In this document: positions 23,803 to 37,640 of the stretch, piece after piece | How the letters are laid out: each line of letters starts with the position of its first letter | How positions within the stretch are numbered: position 1 is the first letter of the stretch | Assembly: GCF_019112545.1 (NCBI RefSeq) | Contig: NW_025064891.1 | Span: forward strand, 89,311 to 153,310 | DNA: 64,000 nt | Direction: 5' to 3' | Source of the DNA: Guyanagaster necrorhizus | Lineage: Eukaryota; Basidiomycota; Agaricomycetes; Agaricales; Physalacriaceae | The notes under the pieces: model-generated | Database searches by the model: none | The model's input: only the letters and a program-made list of their open reading frames with translations | Told to the model about the DNA's origin: nothing | Made by a program: the position numbers and the translations under genes

Positions 23803-25329
23803 CTACTCCCAATCGCTCTCACCGTCATCAGAGGAATCGACAGCCTTCTTACCACTAATCTTCGTTTCGCTTACATTTCCCGATGATAGAAGATCGTAGC
23901 TTTCTTCACTGCTCTCTCTGGGACTCATCGTTGCAGGTGTGTGTGTCCGCGAAGGCGGTACAGATGTGTTCGTCACGACTGGTTTCCCTTCGGGGTGTAT
24001 CGTGCCCTCAGATGATTGCAGGGCATCTAATTTCAGAGCACTGCCTGGAACCTCCTCCTCGTCATCATCTTCCCAGCTGAAGTCCTCTTCGTTGTCCATT
24101 GACCCTGACAGGAGAGTATCGATAATGAAGTTGATTGCCTTATGAAATCTGAAGATCACTTACTTCGAATCAAGGCTTGTCGTTTCTTTTCTTCGCGTGC
24201 AATTTGATGCGTACGGAAGAAGAACCTTGTCCAGAACGTTTCTCTTGTCATTTCCAACGGCACTGTGCGATGGGGCGGCGTCAAGAGAGATGTAGATGCT
24301 GGAATGAATGTTGACTTGCCTAAAGTATCCTCATTAGCCTTTAACCCTGCACCGTCGACCGGATCCTGGAGAGCGGCAATGATCTTGGCCTTCCAGTCCT
24401 CATTATCAATACCACCCTCCTTGCTGCTGACGTCGGAAGCAAGCCACTGAAAATACACCTCCTTCGAACCTTGATCAACTTCCGGGTCACGTCTGATGAT
24501 TTCGGAATCGTGCTTGAGTCTCCTGAGGAGAGCTTCAGCTCTGGTAGCAACGGCACGCTGACTGGTTGCTTTTCCCTTCCCCTTGTCGGGGCTGCTGCTG
24601 GTTTCTGAGGGATCTGCTGGAAGCATCCACATATCTGATCCATCCCATATGAGACCGCCCCCATTCGAGTCCTCGGGAGGAATGACTTTGACAGCATCCC
24701 TTAGCACGTCACTGGCTTCTTTGATGGCCTCTTTGAGCAGGGTCTCGCTCTTGTGTACATACTCCTCTGCTTGAGACCGTGTGACGCCTTGAATACGCTG
24801 GAACTCAGTGGAGAGAGTCGCTCGTAGCTGGACAAAGTCGATATTCTCGGAGGCGTGCTTCAATGAGTCCGGGATATGGTCCTGCACGGTCGCGACGATG
24901 TTGGGAGGAAGAGCCGACTGCAAGCGAGAGAATATATTATGGGAGGAAGTAGATGACGACGCAGGCTCTTCGCGATTTGTCGGCGTAGAGGCTGAGGGTG
25001 TTGTCTCTGGTTCAGCTTCAGTGGGTGATTCAGTCTCGGTTGCGCTTGGCTCTGCACCAGTGTACTTGTTCAGTTCCTTCTGAGCCTGGGTGACGACTTG
25101 TGAGAAATCTTTCTTCGCCGTCTCGATGGCAGTCTGGCTCTGCCCAATGTCGTTCAAGGTTAGCAATGGTAGAAAACGCCGCAAGTACCTGTCTCCGAAA
25201 TCCACCCCAGAAGCGATTCAGCTGGCCGATGACTTGGTTAACTTCTTCATTAAGACTCTGCTCAGGCTGACCAGGTGGTGGTGTGCTGTTTCCCGCAGCA
25301 GAAAGGTCGTACGGGTCAAGGAAGTTCAT
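23803..25329 (-). CDS. BSD-domain protein
   Basis: Three exons (25189-25329, 24164-25139, 23803-24104) give 472 residues. The N-terminal region contains NRFWGGFRRQSQTAIETAKKDFSQV, an amphipathic helical start common to this family. Helical segments follow (HNIFSRLQSALPPN, AEEYVHKSETLLKEAIKEAS), and the BSD domain lies near residues 270-360, ending in the Phe-Trp pair of ETFWTRFFFRTHQI. The C-terminus is acidic (DFSWEDDDEEE, SSDDGESDWE). Some fungal relatives, including Dos2, act in chromatin or transcription; a direct role here is inference. It lies 132 bp downstream of CPA1 on the same strand. Confidence 0.85.
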
Positions 25330-25461
25330 TGCGGTTGCAATCAGGGTGCCATTTCACATTTGTTACAACAAAATCGAGTGACGTAAGCAAATCATATGAA
25401 GTTGCCCAAAATTCACTATTCCAAAATTTGTATCTATCTTTCAAGCAGAGGCGGCAACACG

Positions 25462-26894
25462 TCAGGGCTCTGCCACTGTTCCAAGCCGAGCAGCCTTTAT
25501 GTCATGACTGAAGGCTGTCTCCTGGAATTGCATTTTGTGTGCGCGGCATTCGGCAACGAAGTCGCTGAACATCTAATAGACTATCAGAACAAGCGTTATG
25601 TCTGAGGGGAAAAACGTACTTCAATTGTATCCAAAGGACCCCCAGCACTTTCGGGATGGAACTGCACACCCCACACCTTTTTGCCAGACTCCTTGGTGGA
25701 CTTTATCCCTTCGACGGATGAGTCATTGCAGTTAATGAAAAATGGCTCCCAGCCCTGAGGGAAAGGATCCTGGAGCTTGAGAGCATACTGATGATTTTGG
25801 CTAGAGAGACGATTAGTGCAGATCAGAAAATACGGCAAGAACGAAGCGGACCTGGTAACATATACTCTCCCGGCCTTGATAGATCCTGCAGAGGCCAAGG
25901 CAAGCACTGGCTGATTGTGACCGCGATTTCCAAATGTCATCCTGTAAGCATCCAGTCCAGCAGCCATCCCGATGACTTGATGTCCCATGCAGATACCAAA
26001 AACTGGCTTATCCCACTCTTGAAGCGTCTTGCGAAGCTTCAACGCGGCCTCCATGCAATGAGCAGGATCACCTGGCCCGTTGGTCAAAAATAATCCATCG
26101 TATTGATCCCGAACATCATTGAAATCATAGTTCCAAGGAAGAACAGTGACGGCAGCATCGCGGCGTACCAACGAGCGCATAATGTTAGCTTTGGCGCCAA
26201 AGTCTAGGACTGCAATTTTGATGGAGCCTGCAGAATTGAGGACATAGGGAGTTTTCGTGGAGATCTGGTCGACCAGATTCTCGGCCGTCGGATCCCAGTA
26301 TTCTTCGGCGGATGGAGGGGAGAGCGATACGTCAGGCCCAACGGCAAGTCTGCCCAGCGTTGTACCTTGGTCACGAAGCAGCCGCGTAATGGCACGGGTG
26401 TCGACGCCAGTAATTCCGGGGACATCATAACGTTTGCACCATGACGCAAGAGATTCCACAGCAGCGTGGTGAGAAAATTGCTCGGCAACATCGCCGACTA
26501 CAATAGCAGAACATTGTATTCCCTTGGACTCAAGGACGACGCCAACGTCTTGTGAGTCACACGGTGTAGCGTTAGCGGGAACACCATAGTTTCCAATGAG
26601 AGGCGTGGTGAAGACAAGTATCTGTCCTCGGTAGGATGGGTCCGTCATGGATTCTGTGTCTGAAAAAGCTTGGTGAAAACCCATTCGAAACCAATGAGAT
26701 GAAAATATACAGGAAGTAATTGAGGTTGAGAAGACAGTCTCTCCAAAGACACTCCTAGGGGCGCCGAAAGAACGTCCATGGAATGATTGTCCCGTTTTAA
26801 GATGAATTGACGCAGGTATCGTCGATACAGGGCCGACTTGGGTGGCAAAACCTCGATGAAGTCGAGGGAGATGGCGGATAGATCGAAAGAGCAT
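25462..26894 (-). CDS. CPA1: Carbamoyl-phosphate synthase, arginine-specific small chain
   Basis: Four exons (26711-26894, 25852-26659, 25620-25800, 25462-25572) give 427 residues. The enzyme's glutaminase subunit supplies ammonia for carbamoyl phosphate in arginine synthesis. The catalytic Cys is in GICMGHQVIGMA and the His/Glu pair in VQFHPESAGGPLDT; SYTESMTDPSYRGQ and LTNGPGDPAHC are family marks. The N-terminus MLFRSIRHLPRLHRGFATQ looks like a mitochondrial presequence, as in Neurospora ARG2. ATG 26894 is used, because the longer frame starts at TTG. Two introns (26660-26710, 25801-25851) are 51 nt, in frame and stop-free. The leader contains a spliced upstream ORF listed separately. Confidence 0.95.
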
Positions 26895-27200
26895 GTCGGG
26901 CGGATGTTTCAATGCGTCAAGAGAGAAAATACGAGGTCACTCAAATAACTGGAAGGGTGGTCAGGATGCAGAAAACGAGAACGGAATCGACCTTACTCGT
27001 CGCGCGTGTTCTGCGTGAAGAGCATCAACTGGAGAGATACAGCACCACTGTGGTGGTCCTTGAGTAAATGTCGTCTGGACGCGAGGTGAGTTTTTCGAAG
27101 CATTGCTGACAAAGCCAGGCCATGTGATGGGGCACGAGTCAGAAATGAATCAGGACAGTACTATGGCTTCATTCTCAAGAAACAATACCGAAAAAATATT
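26895..27200. other. CPA1 leader and upstream region
   Basis: This 306 bp lies between the CPA1 start and the stop of the next minus-strand gene. Besides the attenuator-like upstream ORF it has a second upstream ATG in another frame (27025-27123, 32 codons, no known motif) and a very short one near 27170. Several upstream ATGs before a highly conserved gene suggest translational control. Confidence 0.5.
26909..27025 (-). promoter_or_regulatory. Spliced upstream ORF in the CPA1 leader resembling the arginine attenuator peptide
   Basis: On the minus strand an ATG at 27023-27025 opens a frame that reaches a good donor (GA then GTAAGG, exon end 26997). A 48-nt intron 26949-26996 has a CTGAC branch-like site and a TTCCAG end; the second part runs 26948-26909 and ends in TGA 14 nt before the CPA1 ATG. 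The 22-residue peptide starts MLFTQ and has the core DDYLSD over the junction, like the QDYLSDHLW core of the attenuator peptide known from ascomycete CPA1/arg-2 leaders; the following H-L-W is L-V-F here. If the intron is kept, the frame ends in TAA right after the donor and lacks the core. An in-frame ATG at 27103 would give a 48-residue form. Confidence 0.65.
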
Positions 27201-30200
27201 CTACTTTGCTCCTGCTCGACGTGACTGAGGAATATGAGATGTCTTTTCAGTACCACGGTCGCTATCTCCATCCGAAGAATCAGACTCATCATCGTCTATC
27301 TCGTTGCCGTACAAATCTTTCTGCGTCAGACGAGAAAAGGCTGCCTTTTGCCGCCCGAGCGGTTGGTTTGAAAAGAAGTTCCTCTGACTTCCGATGTCTG
27401 TCAGTCTACGAAACGAGCTGGCAGTTACATCCCGTTCTGATTTTACGGTTGCCTCGACCTCATCTTCGTCCTCTGAATCGTTGGCGTCGAGTGCTTGGTC
27501 ATCTGTCCCTGCTTGGTACTGAGAGTAGGGAAACGGATGCTGACACTCCGAAGGAAGAAACAGAGGATCGTCGGTTGGTTGGGAGTCATGAAAGTCCGAT
27601 GGGCTGGCTCTTTCAGCGGTTTGTTGCGTTGTCACCTGCGAGGCCAGACGACGATCGTTGCGAGTACTTGATGTAAGTTCCTCATAATTCATTGAAACAA
27701 GTTCATCGTAATTCATAGATGAATCGGCATCAGTATTGGGAGAAGAGGGTTTGAGTATCGCCCAGGTATCCAAGGATTGCCGGCGCAGCGTAGGGGAAAC
27801 AGGCTTTGGAGCGCTGTCGAAATCGATAGACTCCATCAATGCTGTAAGTTGCGTGGACGGCAACTGAGATGCGATTTTCGGGGCCTCGGGATCAGCTTCT
27901 TCTGAAACTCCGTTCAATTTCCCATTTCTTGACAGCATTGGTGGTTGCAGACGAGGCTTCTGAGGGGAAAGTGACACGCTTTTACCCTTCATCCTCTTGA
28001 GCAAACCATTGGTGCGAGGAGGAGGCGACCATATGTGAGTTTGAAATGCCTGCTGTGGCTCATCAAAAGATTCTATGGGTGAATCGGGTTCTGGCCTCGT
28101 TGGGAGCTTGGGAGAAATCGGAGGTGCATGGGACTCTTCCTCAGGCGCAGCGGGCACAAGGGCACCGTTTACAGGATGGTCATCATCTCCTGCAGGCTGT
28201 TCTGAGCCTTTCGAGACGACAACCTTCAAATCAGCGGCAGAAGACCCCATGGCTGGGGAAGCGCATCGATGTTCCTGCGGGATAGAAGATGCCACCAAAG
28301 GAACAGAGGCTTGCCGGCCTGTTTCGGGAACTGCGTCGGAGGAGGCACCGTCTTCGATTTCATCTTCCGATGAGGATGCATCCGCAACAGAAAAGCTACG
28401 ATACTTCGGTTGAATTTCTTCATCTTCTTCGAGTTCTCCATTAACATCGTCTTCATCCCTACCTGCGATGGCCACCGAAAGAATTTGACCAACGCTCATG
28501 CGCCCACGCTGGGGTCCTCTGATCAAAGCCCCAAGCTCTTCATCATCTCCAGAAATCATCTCTTTCAAAGTTACGCCTCCGTTGGGGCTGCTCTTGTCAA
28601 GGGAGCTATCACCTTCGCGACCATTATTCTTAGGCCCAGACTCGGACCATTTCTTTACCGCAGACGAAGGGTTAGTAACAGGACCGAAAACATCCATTTC
28701 GATGGTAGACACTGCCGCAGAGCTACGGGGCTCCAGAGGGGCATGCAAAGTAGTGTGAGAATGTCCATTAACATGGGGCAGTTTTTTCAACCGGCGACTC
28801 TTTGCCTCCTTAGAAATTGAAGACGATGAAGGTCTAGTTTCCGTGGCGGGAACTGTGTCCGAAGTGTAAGTGGGTGGCCCGCCCATAATACTAGATGATA
28901 ATTTGGAAATAGCTGCTGAGAGGCCGGCATCAGCAGTTGCTGTATCATTAACTGTAGCTTGATTTCTTCGCAATGAATTTTGGGCAATGGCAGCCCTGAT
29001 CGTGGCTTGAGCGGCCTCTAACTCCTCAGCAGTTGAGGCCCTCTTCGATGTTTCTGCTGTGGCTAGGATCAAGATATGCGCAGGAGATGTGCCAAGAAAC
29101 ATTACCATCGGATTGTTTCGCCTTTCTTTGTCCCACACGCTTGCCTGATCGACGCTCTTAGATAGATACTCAGGCCCGTCGACAAGCCAGTACACGCACT
29201 ATTGGTTAAATTTTCGTCGGGTTTAATTGTTTCTGTAGGCCGCTTCTTAGCATTCTTATTTGAGATGGCTGTTTGGCTGGACACTTCGGTTTCCTCGTGA
29301 TCTGATTCTTGACCTAAACTCGTGGGTTTCAGCTCAACAGCGCTAGTGTTAAAGTTAAATGCTTACCGGAACGAAAAAATTTGTCATAGGCATCTGCCAC
29401 GGTTTCTTCGGCTTCGTCTTCATTGGAAAGGAGAGTTTTCTTTTTGATGGCATTTGCGACGCGCGATGGCGTGCCTGCAGAGGATTTGGATACCCCCGAG
29501 TTTCCCGGGTCGGTCAACGGAGGTAGACTGTAAAGAGACTCCATCTCGATTGCTTTTTTCTTATCTGTCTTCTTCTTAGAAATTCGTACCTCCGATGCTG
29601 CAGAAGGACTGTCCCTTTCAGCATCCTCCATCCGATCCGGTTTTGTATCATTAATCGATTTTTTCCCTCTCTTCTTCTCGGATTTCGCAGGTTTGGCATT
29701 ACGATGGAGATCGCCAGAATTAGCGACATAGCTCTTTTTGTCTAGCTGCCCAGACAAATTCTGGGTAGTGTCGACTACGACCGGGTCCTTGGATGTAGAA
29801 TCGCCGACTTTCCTCTTCCTTTTTTTCGGGGCTACAGAAGGCGATTCCTCGGGTGGGGCAAGCACGTCCATACCGTTGACCGAATCTGAAATTCCCGCCG
29901 TGGTAGCACTCCGTTTCAGCTTTTTTCGTTTTGGACTGGTTGGAACATCAGCAGGTGCTGGCTCGAATACGACATTGCCGTCTGGAGTGGTCTTCAAATT
30001 CGAGCTATCTTCATCCACTGCGCTGTGTTTTCGTTTGCCCCGTTCTGCAAGTCCGCTTTTTGAGGTTTCCACCGTGGAGGTCCTATATTCAACTTCGCGA
30101 ACTTTCTTGCTTGTGGAACCTGTTCTGGAGATGGACGCCCTTCGCTCCCCGGAATAAACGGAGGAAGTATTATTAAGAATGTCCTTGATAGGTGGGGGTT

Positions 30201-30682
30201 GCATAGCCGTAATGATAGACTCATCACTACGTGTCTGCTGAGAGTAAGTTGGAGATAAAAACAACAAGCTGTGATATTTCACCTCATCAGTCGTGCCTCC
30301 CACTGTTACACGGACAATCAAGGATGCCATGGACTTCGCAAGCTGCTGAAATGCATTGAAATCATCGTCTGTCACGAGCAGACTTAGAGCACTAATTTTA
30401 GCGCATGACCAGTAAGCTCACCATCTTCTAAGGCTATGCAATATTCTCCTTGTAGGTGGTCTAGATGTATGGGCAAGGCCAAAGACAGACCCAATTTTTT
30501 GCGAACAGCCTCTTTCATCTCCTGGAGGGAATCTTCTACAACAACACGAGAAATACTATGTCAAGTTAACAGCTGGGAGAAGCCTGGGTATTCAGCTTAC
30601 CAGAAAAGATACGATTGAATGTCCTGATCGGTGAGTGAAAAGTAATGACAGAGCGGGGCTCGTTCTTTCCACTAGGCACCAT
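27201..30682 (-). CDS. Large unknown nuclear-type protein with ubiquitin/PB1-like N-terminus
   Basis: Six exons (30601-30682, 30422-30535, 29367-30368, 29200-29313, 29106-29144, 27201-29062) give about 1055-1070 residues. A further in-frame 45-nt intron may lie in exon 3 (about 30238-30282), between TTDE and QTRSDE. Residues 1-100 read as a compact beta-grasp-like unit (SVITFHSPIRTFNRIF, GLSLALPIHLDHLQGEYCIALEDDDDFNAFQQLAKS, LIVRVTV), resembling the layout of PB1 or ubiquitin-like domains. The rest is low complexity: Lys-rich stretches (KRKKLKRS, KKRKRKVG, KKKTDKKKAIE), then acidic and Ser/Pro-rich segments. The 39-nt exon and its 55- and 43-nt introns are fixed by phase. No family recognised. 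Confidence 0.72.
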
Positions 30683-31351
30683 GGCGCACGAAGAAGTGAA
30701 AAGTTAGAACGGAATGTATTGTGGAAGAGTCGCGTCGCTGCCAGTGCTCGCGCATGCTATCGCAAGCAAGCAACGACAAATAACGCCTTCTCAATTACCA
30801 CCATGGCCGGGGCACATCGTATGTGGAGTATCTGGTCATCTATACATCGTTCTGAAGCTCATTTATCTCAGCATCTGGATTCAATCCCCATCTACCGGGA
30901 TTCAAACACAACTTTCTTGCCAAAGCGCTAGGAGCAACTATGTGGTTCTTCATCTTCTATCGCGCTAGGTGCGTGTCCAGCGCCCTCGGACATTTGACTT
31001 CACTGTTAAGGACTTTACAGAAAGGATGGGAGTGCAAAATTACTGGTGGGACTTGAAGCTGTGATCTTTGTTCTTGGATTGAATATTGTCAGGGCAATCA
31101 CCCATTCCTCGAGCATGGAGCGCATGGCGAGGAGCATCACTGACGCTACGGAATTGGGGAAGTACAGAATACTGGGTTTCTGTGCAGGCCAAGTACGGAA
31201 AGAAATATCATCGCGTAGAACGAATGAAGTACTGTTTAACAGCTGAGAGATTACTAAGAGCATGAGAACGAATTGAGCAAGAGATCTGGCGTGTCAAACT
31301 TATGCCTCACGTCACCAGCTCCTATCTTCCTACCACCATTACCACCACCGT
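30683..31351. other. Divergent intergenic region
   Basis: This 669 bp separates the divergently transcribed large unknown gene and the second metallophosphoesterase, so it should hold both promoters. Open frames here (for example minus 31015-31263) are short and lack motifs. I see nothing else. Confidence 0.5.
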
Positions 31352-33112
31352 ATGAGGCTCCCTGTCAGAAATCGGCTCGCGGTCAGTGCCCTACGAGCGC
31401 TCTGGATCCTAACTATCCTATGGTTCGAGTTCGGCACCTTTTACTACGTTGTTGGCCGATGTTCATGGCCTGATGTTGATGTCGTCGCCGTCCGTCTCAC
31501 CACGCTTCCATTCCTGCATTTCCAACTGAAATGTTGCCTAGGGTCCGAAGGATTCTGCCAAGCATGTTCTCATCGTCGCTGACCCACAAATTCTGGACCA
31601 CCGTTCTTACCCCGGTCGTTCCGCACTCTTGACGTTTCTCTCAAGACTGTTCACGGATTTGAATCTGCGAAAAAGCTGGCGGGCGGTTGCAACAAAGAAG
31701 CCTGATGCCGTGGTGTTCCTGGGCGATATGATGGATGGGGGGCGGCTCGAGATGTCGGATTCCGAGTAAGTGTTTCCCGTTCACTGCACCGCAAGGACCA
31801 TTTACCACTGGTGTCCATTAGATATGAAGATTATTTTCGCAGATTTATGCATATTTTTGGCTTGAACGCCGACATGCCAGCTTATTTCATTCCGGGAAAC
31901 CACGACACAGGGTACGGCTATGGCATATATTATGGTCCATTCTCATACCGCGTTTCAGTTTGGGTATTTCAGCGACTTTTTCCCATGATGCCCGTGCGCG
32001 CTACATTTCCCACTTTGGCCCACTGAATAGCCAGTTCTCTATTGCCAATCACACCCTCGTGCTTCTGGATGCCCCGACTCTCGTGGAAGAAGACTACCGC
32101 AGGAATGGGCGCGGCCAGTCTTTCGACGATTGGAAAGCCGCTCCTGATGGTCCTATACAATTCGTCAAGTCCTTTTCTGCTGGTAAGTTGTTGGCCTGCC
32201 TCGATAGACCCAATCTCATGCCGCTAAAGGTCAGCACATGCAGCCTGTCATTCTCTTTAGTCACATCCCTATGTCGAGACCCGACGGCTCTAACTGTGGT
32301 CCCCTTCGAGAAAGAGGCACCATTCGCCGTGGAGTTGGACTTGGATATCAGAACACGCTCGGGAAACAGACGAGCACCTTTCTCATGGACAGCTTTCGCC
32401 CGACGTTGATCTTCAGGTTAAGAAATTTCTACTCAGTAAACAAAACTGTCATTAACAGATCTTCTGTAGTGGCGACGATCACGACTATTGCGATTACCAT
32501 CACGAGTTTCGATTAGATGGCAAGCTGCGGCACGTAAAGGAGGTCACTGTAAAGTCTTTTTCTATGGCGATGGGAGTACGAAGACCTGGTTTCCAGTTGT
32601 TATCCCTTGTACCTCCTAACGAGGTGTCGAGATCAAGCCACGCCAACAAGCCCTGTCTTTTGCCTGACCAGATAGGCATTTATCTGAACATCTACATTCC
32701 CTTGATCGTACTCTCGCTTCTTTTGCTACTTGTGGTGAACCTTTCCCGCACACGACGCCTACCGCCATGGATGACATCCAGGCCTTCCATAACTACTAAC
32801 CAAAACTTTCATGTCGGCAGGGCGTCATCGCCGTTCTTCAAAACACTTCGGTCGAGGTTTGACGTCGACAAAGACAAGGACTTTGCATATCAGAGTGACC
32901 GGAACAATTTGTCTTTACCGTTACCTACTTCGTCCAATCTTGGACGGCGGCGTCACATAAAATGGCAATACGCGTGTTGCTCGCTTGCGGCCCCTCTACG
33001 TGTCGGAGCTAGTAAACAAAGAGGTTTCATCAGCGGCTTCTTACGAGACATCAGGGATGTGGCCATTTTCCCGCTCTCCATATTCATGATCGTCGCATGG
33101 ATATTCTCTTAA
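31352..33112 (+). CDS. Cdc1/Ted1/PGAP5-like metallophosphoesterase, intact motifs
   Basis: Six exons (31352-31480, 31542-31765, 31822-31911, 31959-32182, 32230-32416, 32470-33112) give about 498 residues; the first donor may shift by a few codons. Metallophosphoesterase motifs are complete: IVADPQI, VVFLGDMMDGG, FIPGNHDTG, ILFSHIPMSRPD, FSGDDHDYCDY. Membrane segments lie at the N-terminus (ALWILTILWFEFGTFYYVV), after the domain (YIPLIVLSLLLLLVVNLSR) and at the very end. Yeast Ted1 and Cdc1 and human PGAP5 act in the ER on GPI anchors and control cargo exit. The paralogue at 19538-21619 has the same intron positions and phases, with identical exon 3 and 4 lengths (90 and 224 nt). Confidence 0.9.
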
Positions 33113-33401
33113 GCGATAAGTGCAGAGCCCTGAGCTCCCGGAGGAATGTAAATGGACCATTGCATGTATATACACTCTTTCAATCTTATGTATTCATGTT
33201 GCTGACACTAAGACTTAGAGTGTCACCGTCGTCGACCAAACCTGGCATTGATACGTTCTAAAATACTTGTGACACGTGAATGCGAGCTTCGCTGCGAGTT
33301 GAAGCATGATGTTACCATATGTCTCCACACCCTTCCGAGATCAAAGGTCGTCGTTGATAAAAGGGCTACGCCAAGGTGAACCTCGCACGCTGTGACTGAC
33401 T

Positions 33402-34916
33402 ATGAGCCAGATTTTGCCCACCTATACGCCTTCACGACCTGCCCCATCATACTCTGCTTCACCATTGCCTAACGAAGCGAGGCTTGAATCCACACCGCGT
33501 ACGCCAGGCGAGCCGCCTGAACTTGGAAGCATTGTGAGAAAATGGAATTCACTTACGCTCATCTTGAAGGATCAAGACCTATCAGAGCGACAGCCTTCAT
33601 ACGGGAAGAATTCAATAATCAATGGAGAGCTGGGGGTTTCTGGGGAAAAAATGTTCAGCGTATCGGTCAAGGTATGGAGACCACTTGTTGTGTTCCAATA
33701 TTTTTATTGACGTGTCAATCGAGTTGGAGGGCCGTTTGACGCTTTCGATTGCAGATGCAGGATCTAGTATTATCACGCTCATTTCCGAGAAGTATATCCT
33801 GTTCAAACGGAACGAAAGCTCCTCTCCTCGTTGCCCCAATGTAATACCATTTTCAATATCTTTCCCTGCCACATTCGTAGACGATAATCGGACGCGCAAA
33901 TTACCTCCGTCCTACGAGGCACTTTTCTATGGCATCTCTGCGCTTTGTGTCAGATGTGTGTACATGTTGAACATAACTATCACCAAGAAACGGCCACGAT
34001 TCTCACTTTGGAAACCTACCAAGACGTGAGTATTTTTCTGCTCCGTGTCAGAAATTCTGTACCAACATTAGGACTGGTCAAGGTATCGGATCCAGGTCAA
34101 TTATCGGCCCCGTGCGCGTCCCAATCGACCAGTTCTCCGGTGTCCGTCAATCTTTTCAATGCTCAAGAATGTTCCCGAGGAATGGTATCAAGTTATAACG
34201 GCCATGCAATTCCGACCGTCGTCTGGCCTGGATCCGATACAGTGTCACGTAAGCAAACTGAATTTTTGTCGTGGTATTGTCTATTATTTAATGTACACCA
34301 CTAGTTTTTGATACCTTCTGTGCAAACTTTCGGTCTCGCGGACACTATTCCGGTCCACATACAGCTTATTGGGCCATTAAAATCTCTCCGTCATTTTTTG
34401 CCCCCTAGTCAACTTGTCGGCGGCTATGCACATTCAGAAAGTAAAAGATGGAGTAGATCAAGGACTGCATGGGGAACACCAACCGTCCGTGTGTCGTTGA
34501 TCCGACAAACATCAGTTACTATCAGTGGGAAAACGTCGTGGCGAAATTTCAATCTGGGAGATGGGAAAGTGTGGGCGAAGCCGCCGTTAGCGTCTCCAAC
34601 TGGATGCGTTCTGGATGGTGACCCCGATAAAGAGGTGACCGCAGACTGGGAGGGAGAAGTGCGATGCCGATCAGATGTTAAAACGTCGGGCTTTAATGTC
34701 GGAAATGTAACAGTACAGGTACGTATGCTCTCCTTCCCCTTGCCCTTGAAAATTTACGAGCGCTTCGATCTAAAGTGCCTCTAGGATTATATTCTTTTCA
34801 TCTTAACGCCGCCAGATGAGCGCGGATGCCCCCTGCAACAACTGCGACATACACACCCTATCAAGCTGGTGACAGACACCTGGATTGAAGAAGGCATTCA
34901 TCCGCAGGACATTTGA
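33402..34916 (+). CDS. Arrestin-like protein
   Basis: Five exons (33402-33671, 33724-34025, 34083-34248, 34305-34718, 34785-34916) give 427 residues. The beta-sandwich pattern of arrestin-related proteins is readable: VSVKLEGRLTLSIADAGSS, LPPSYEALFYGISALCVRC, then YRIQVNYRPRARPNRPVL, PSVQTFGLADTIPVHIQL, WEGEVRCRSDVKTSGFNVGNVTVQ and DYILFILTPPD. Fungal arrestin-like adaptors link membrane proteins to Rsp5-type ubiquitin ligases, but I see no PPxY in the readable parts, so that partner is unproven. Acceptors were picked to keep the strand pattern; the intron 34026-34082 acceptor gives the YRIQVNYRPRARP stretch. The Pro-rich N-terminus is probably disordered. Confidence 0.8.
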
Positions 34917-35483
34917 ACCAGGGGTGTTTCGGAGTCAAAGGGGGCGGATACGTATGGCTGGCTGTAGATAGAATTGTAAAGGAATGTTTGTTCCGGCAGA
35001 AGGCCGCTATCAGATGCCCCTCTGCACCTGTATACAAGCTGTGCCAGCACACATGCCAACGAGAAATCGAACAGGGATTCGATTCAGGCAATAGGGCCGA
35101 TAGGAACAGAGGATATATAACGATAGCGGATCGAGCACGTTTGTGTGCAAGGACGAATCAGTTTCCACGTCGACAGACATCGGAGAAACATTGCGCTTTT
35201 AAGCGACGAACATCCACGACGCCGTCACTCTTAACTGCACTTGCATCTACTGGCCACCGGGTGTCCTGGTGTGAGCCCATAGAGGAAGATCTAGTGCCAG
35301 AGCGGGAATACGACCTCGATCTACACAAGCGTCATCACAGACCCCGTGCTCCGCTCACAAGAACCACCTCTGCTCCTCAACTTATATCCACCACCACCAC
35401 TGTCCCCATACAAATAAACAGCCTCAGGTTCGCTATTTCTTACCCCCTTTCCCCTTCTTCGTCCTTATTTCTGCTCTAGCAAA
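34917..35483. promoter_or_regulatory. Upstream region of the first UGP gene
   Basis: This 567 bp lies between the arrestin-like gene and the UGP start. Just before the ATG, a pyrimidine-rich stretch (35430-35479) runs from a GTTCGC donor-like site to CTCTAG, followed by CAAAATG. It may be a short leader intron or simply a CT-rich promoter, common for highly expressed fungal genes. Confidence 0.4.

Positions 35484-37640
<2,157 letters not shown>

Noticed and set aside
27025..27123. Upstream ORF in another frame of the CPA1 leader considered as the attenuator peptide
   Set aside because: It contains SRPDDIYS but nothing like DYLSD, and it overlaps the spliced upstream ORF that fits better.
28046..28820. 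Plus-strand frames of 79 to 136 codons
   Set aside because: Antisense shadows of the Ser/Glu-rich exon of the large unknown minus-strand gene.
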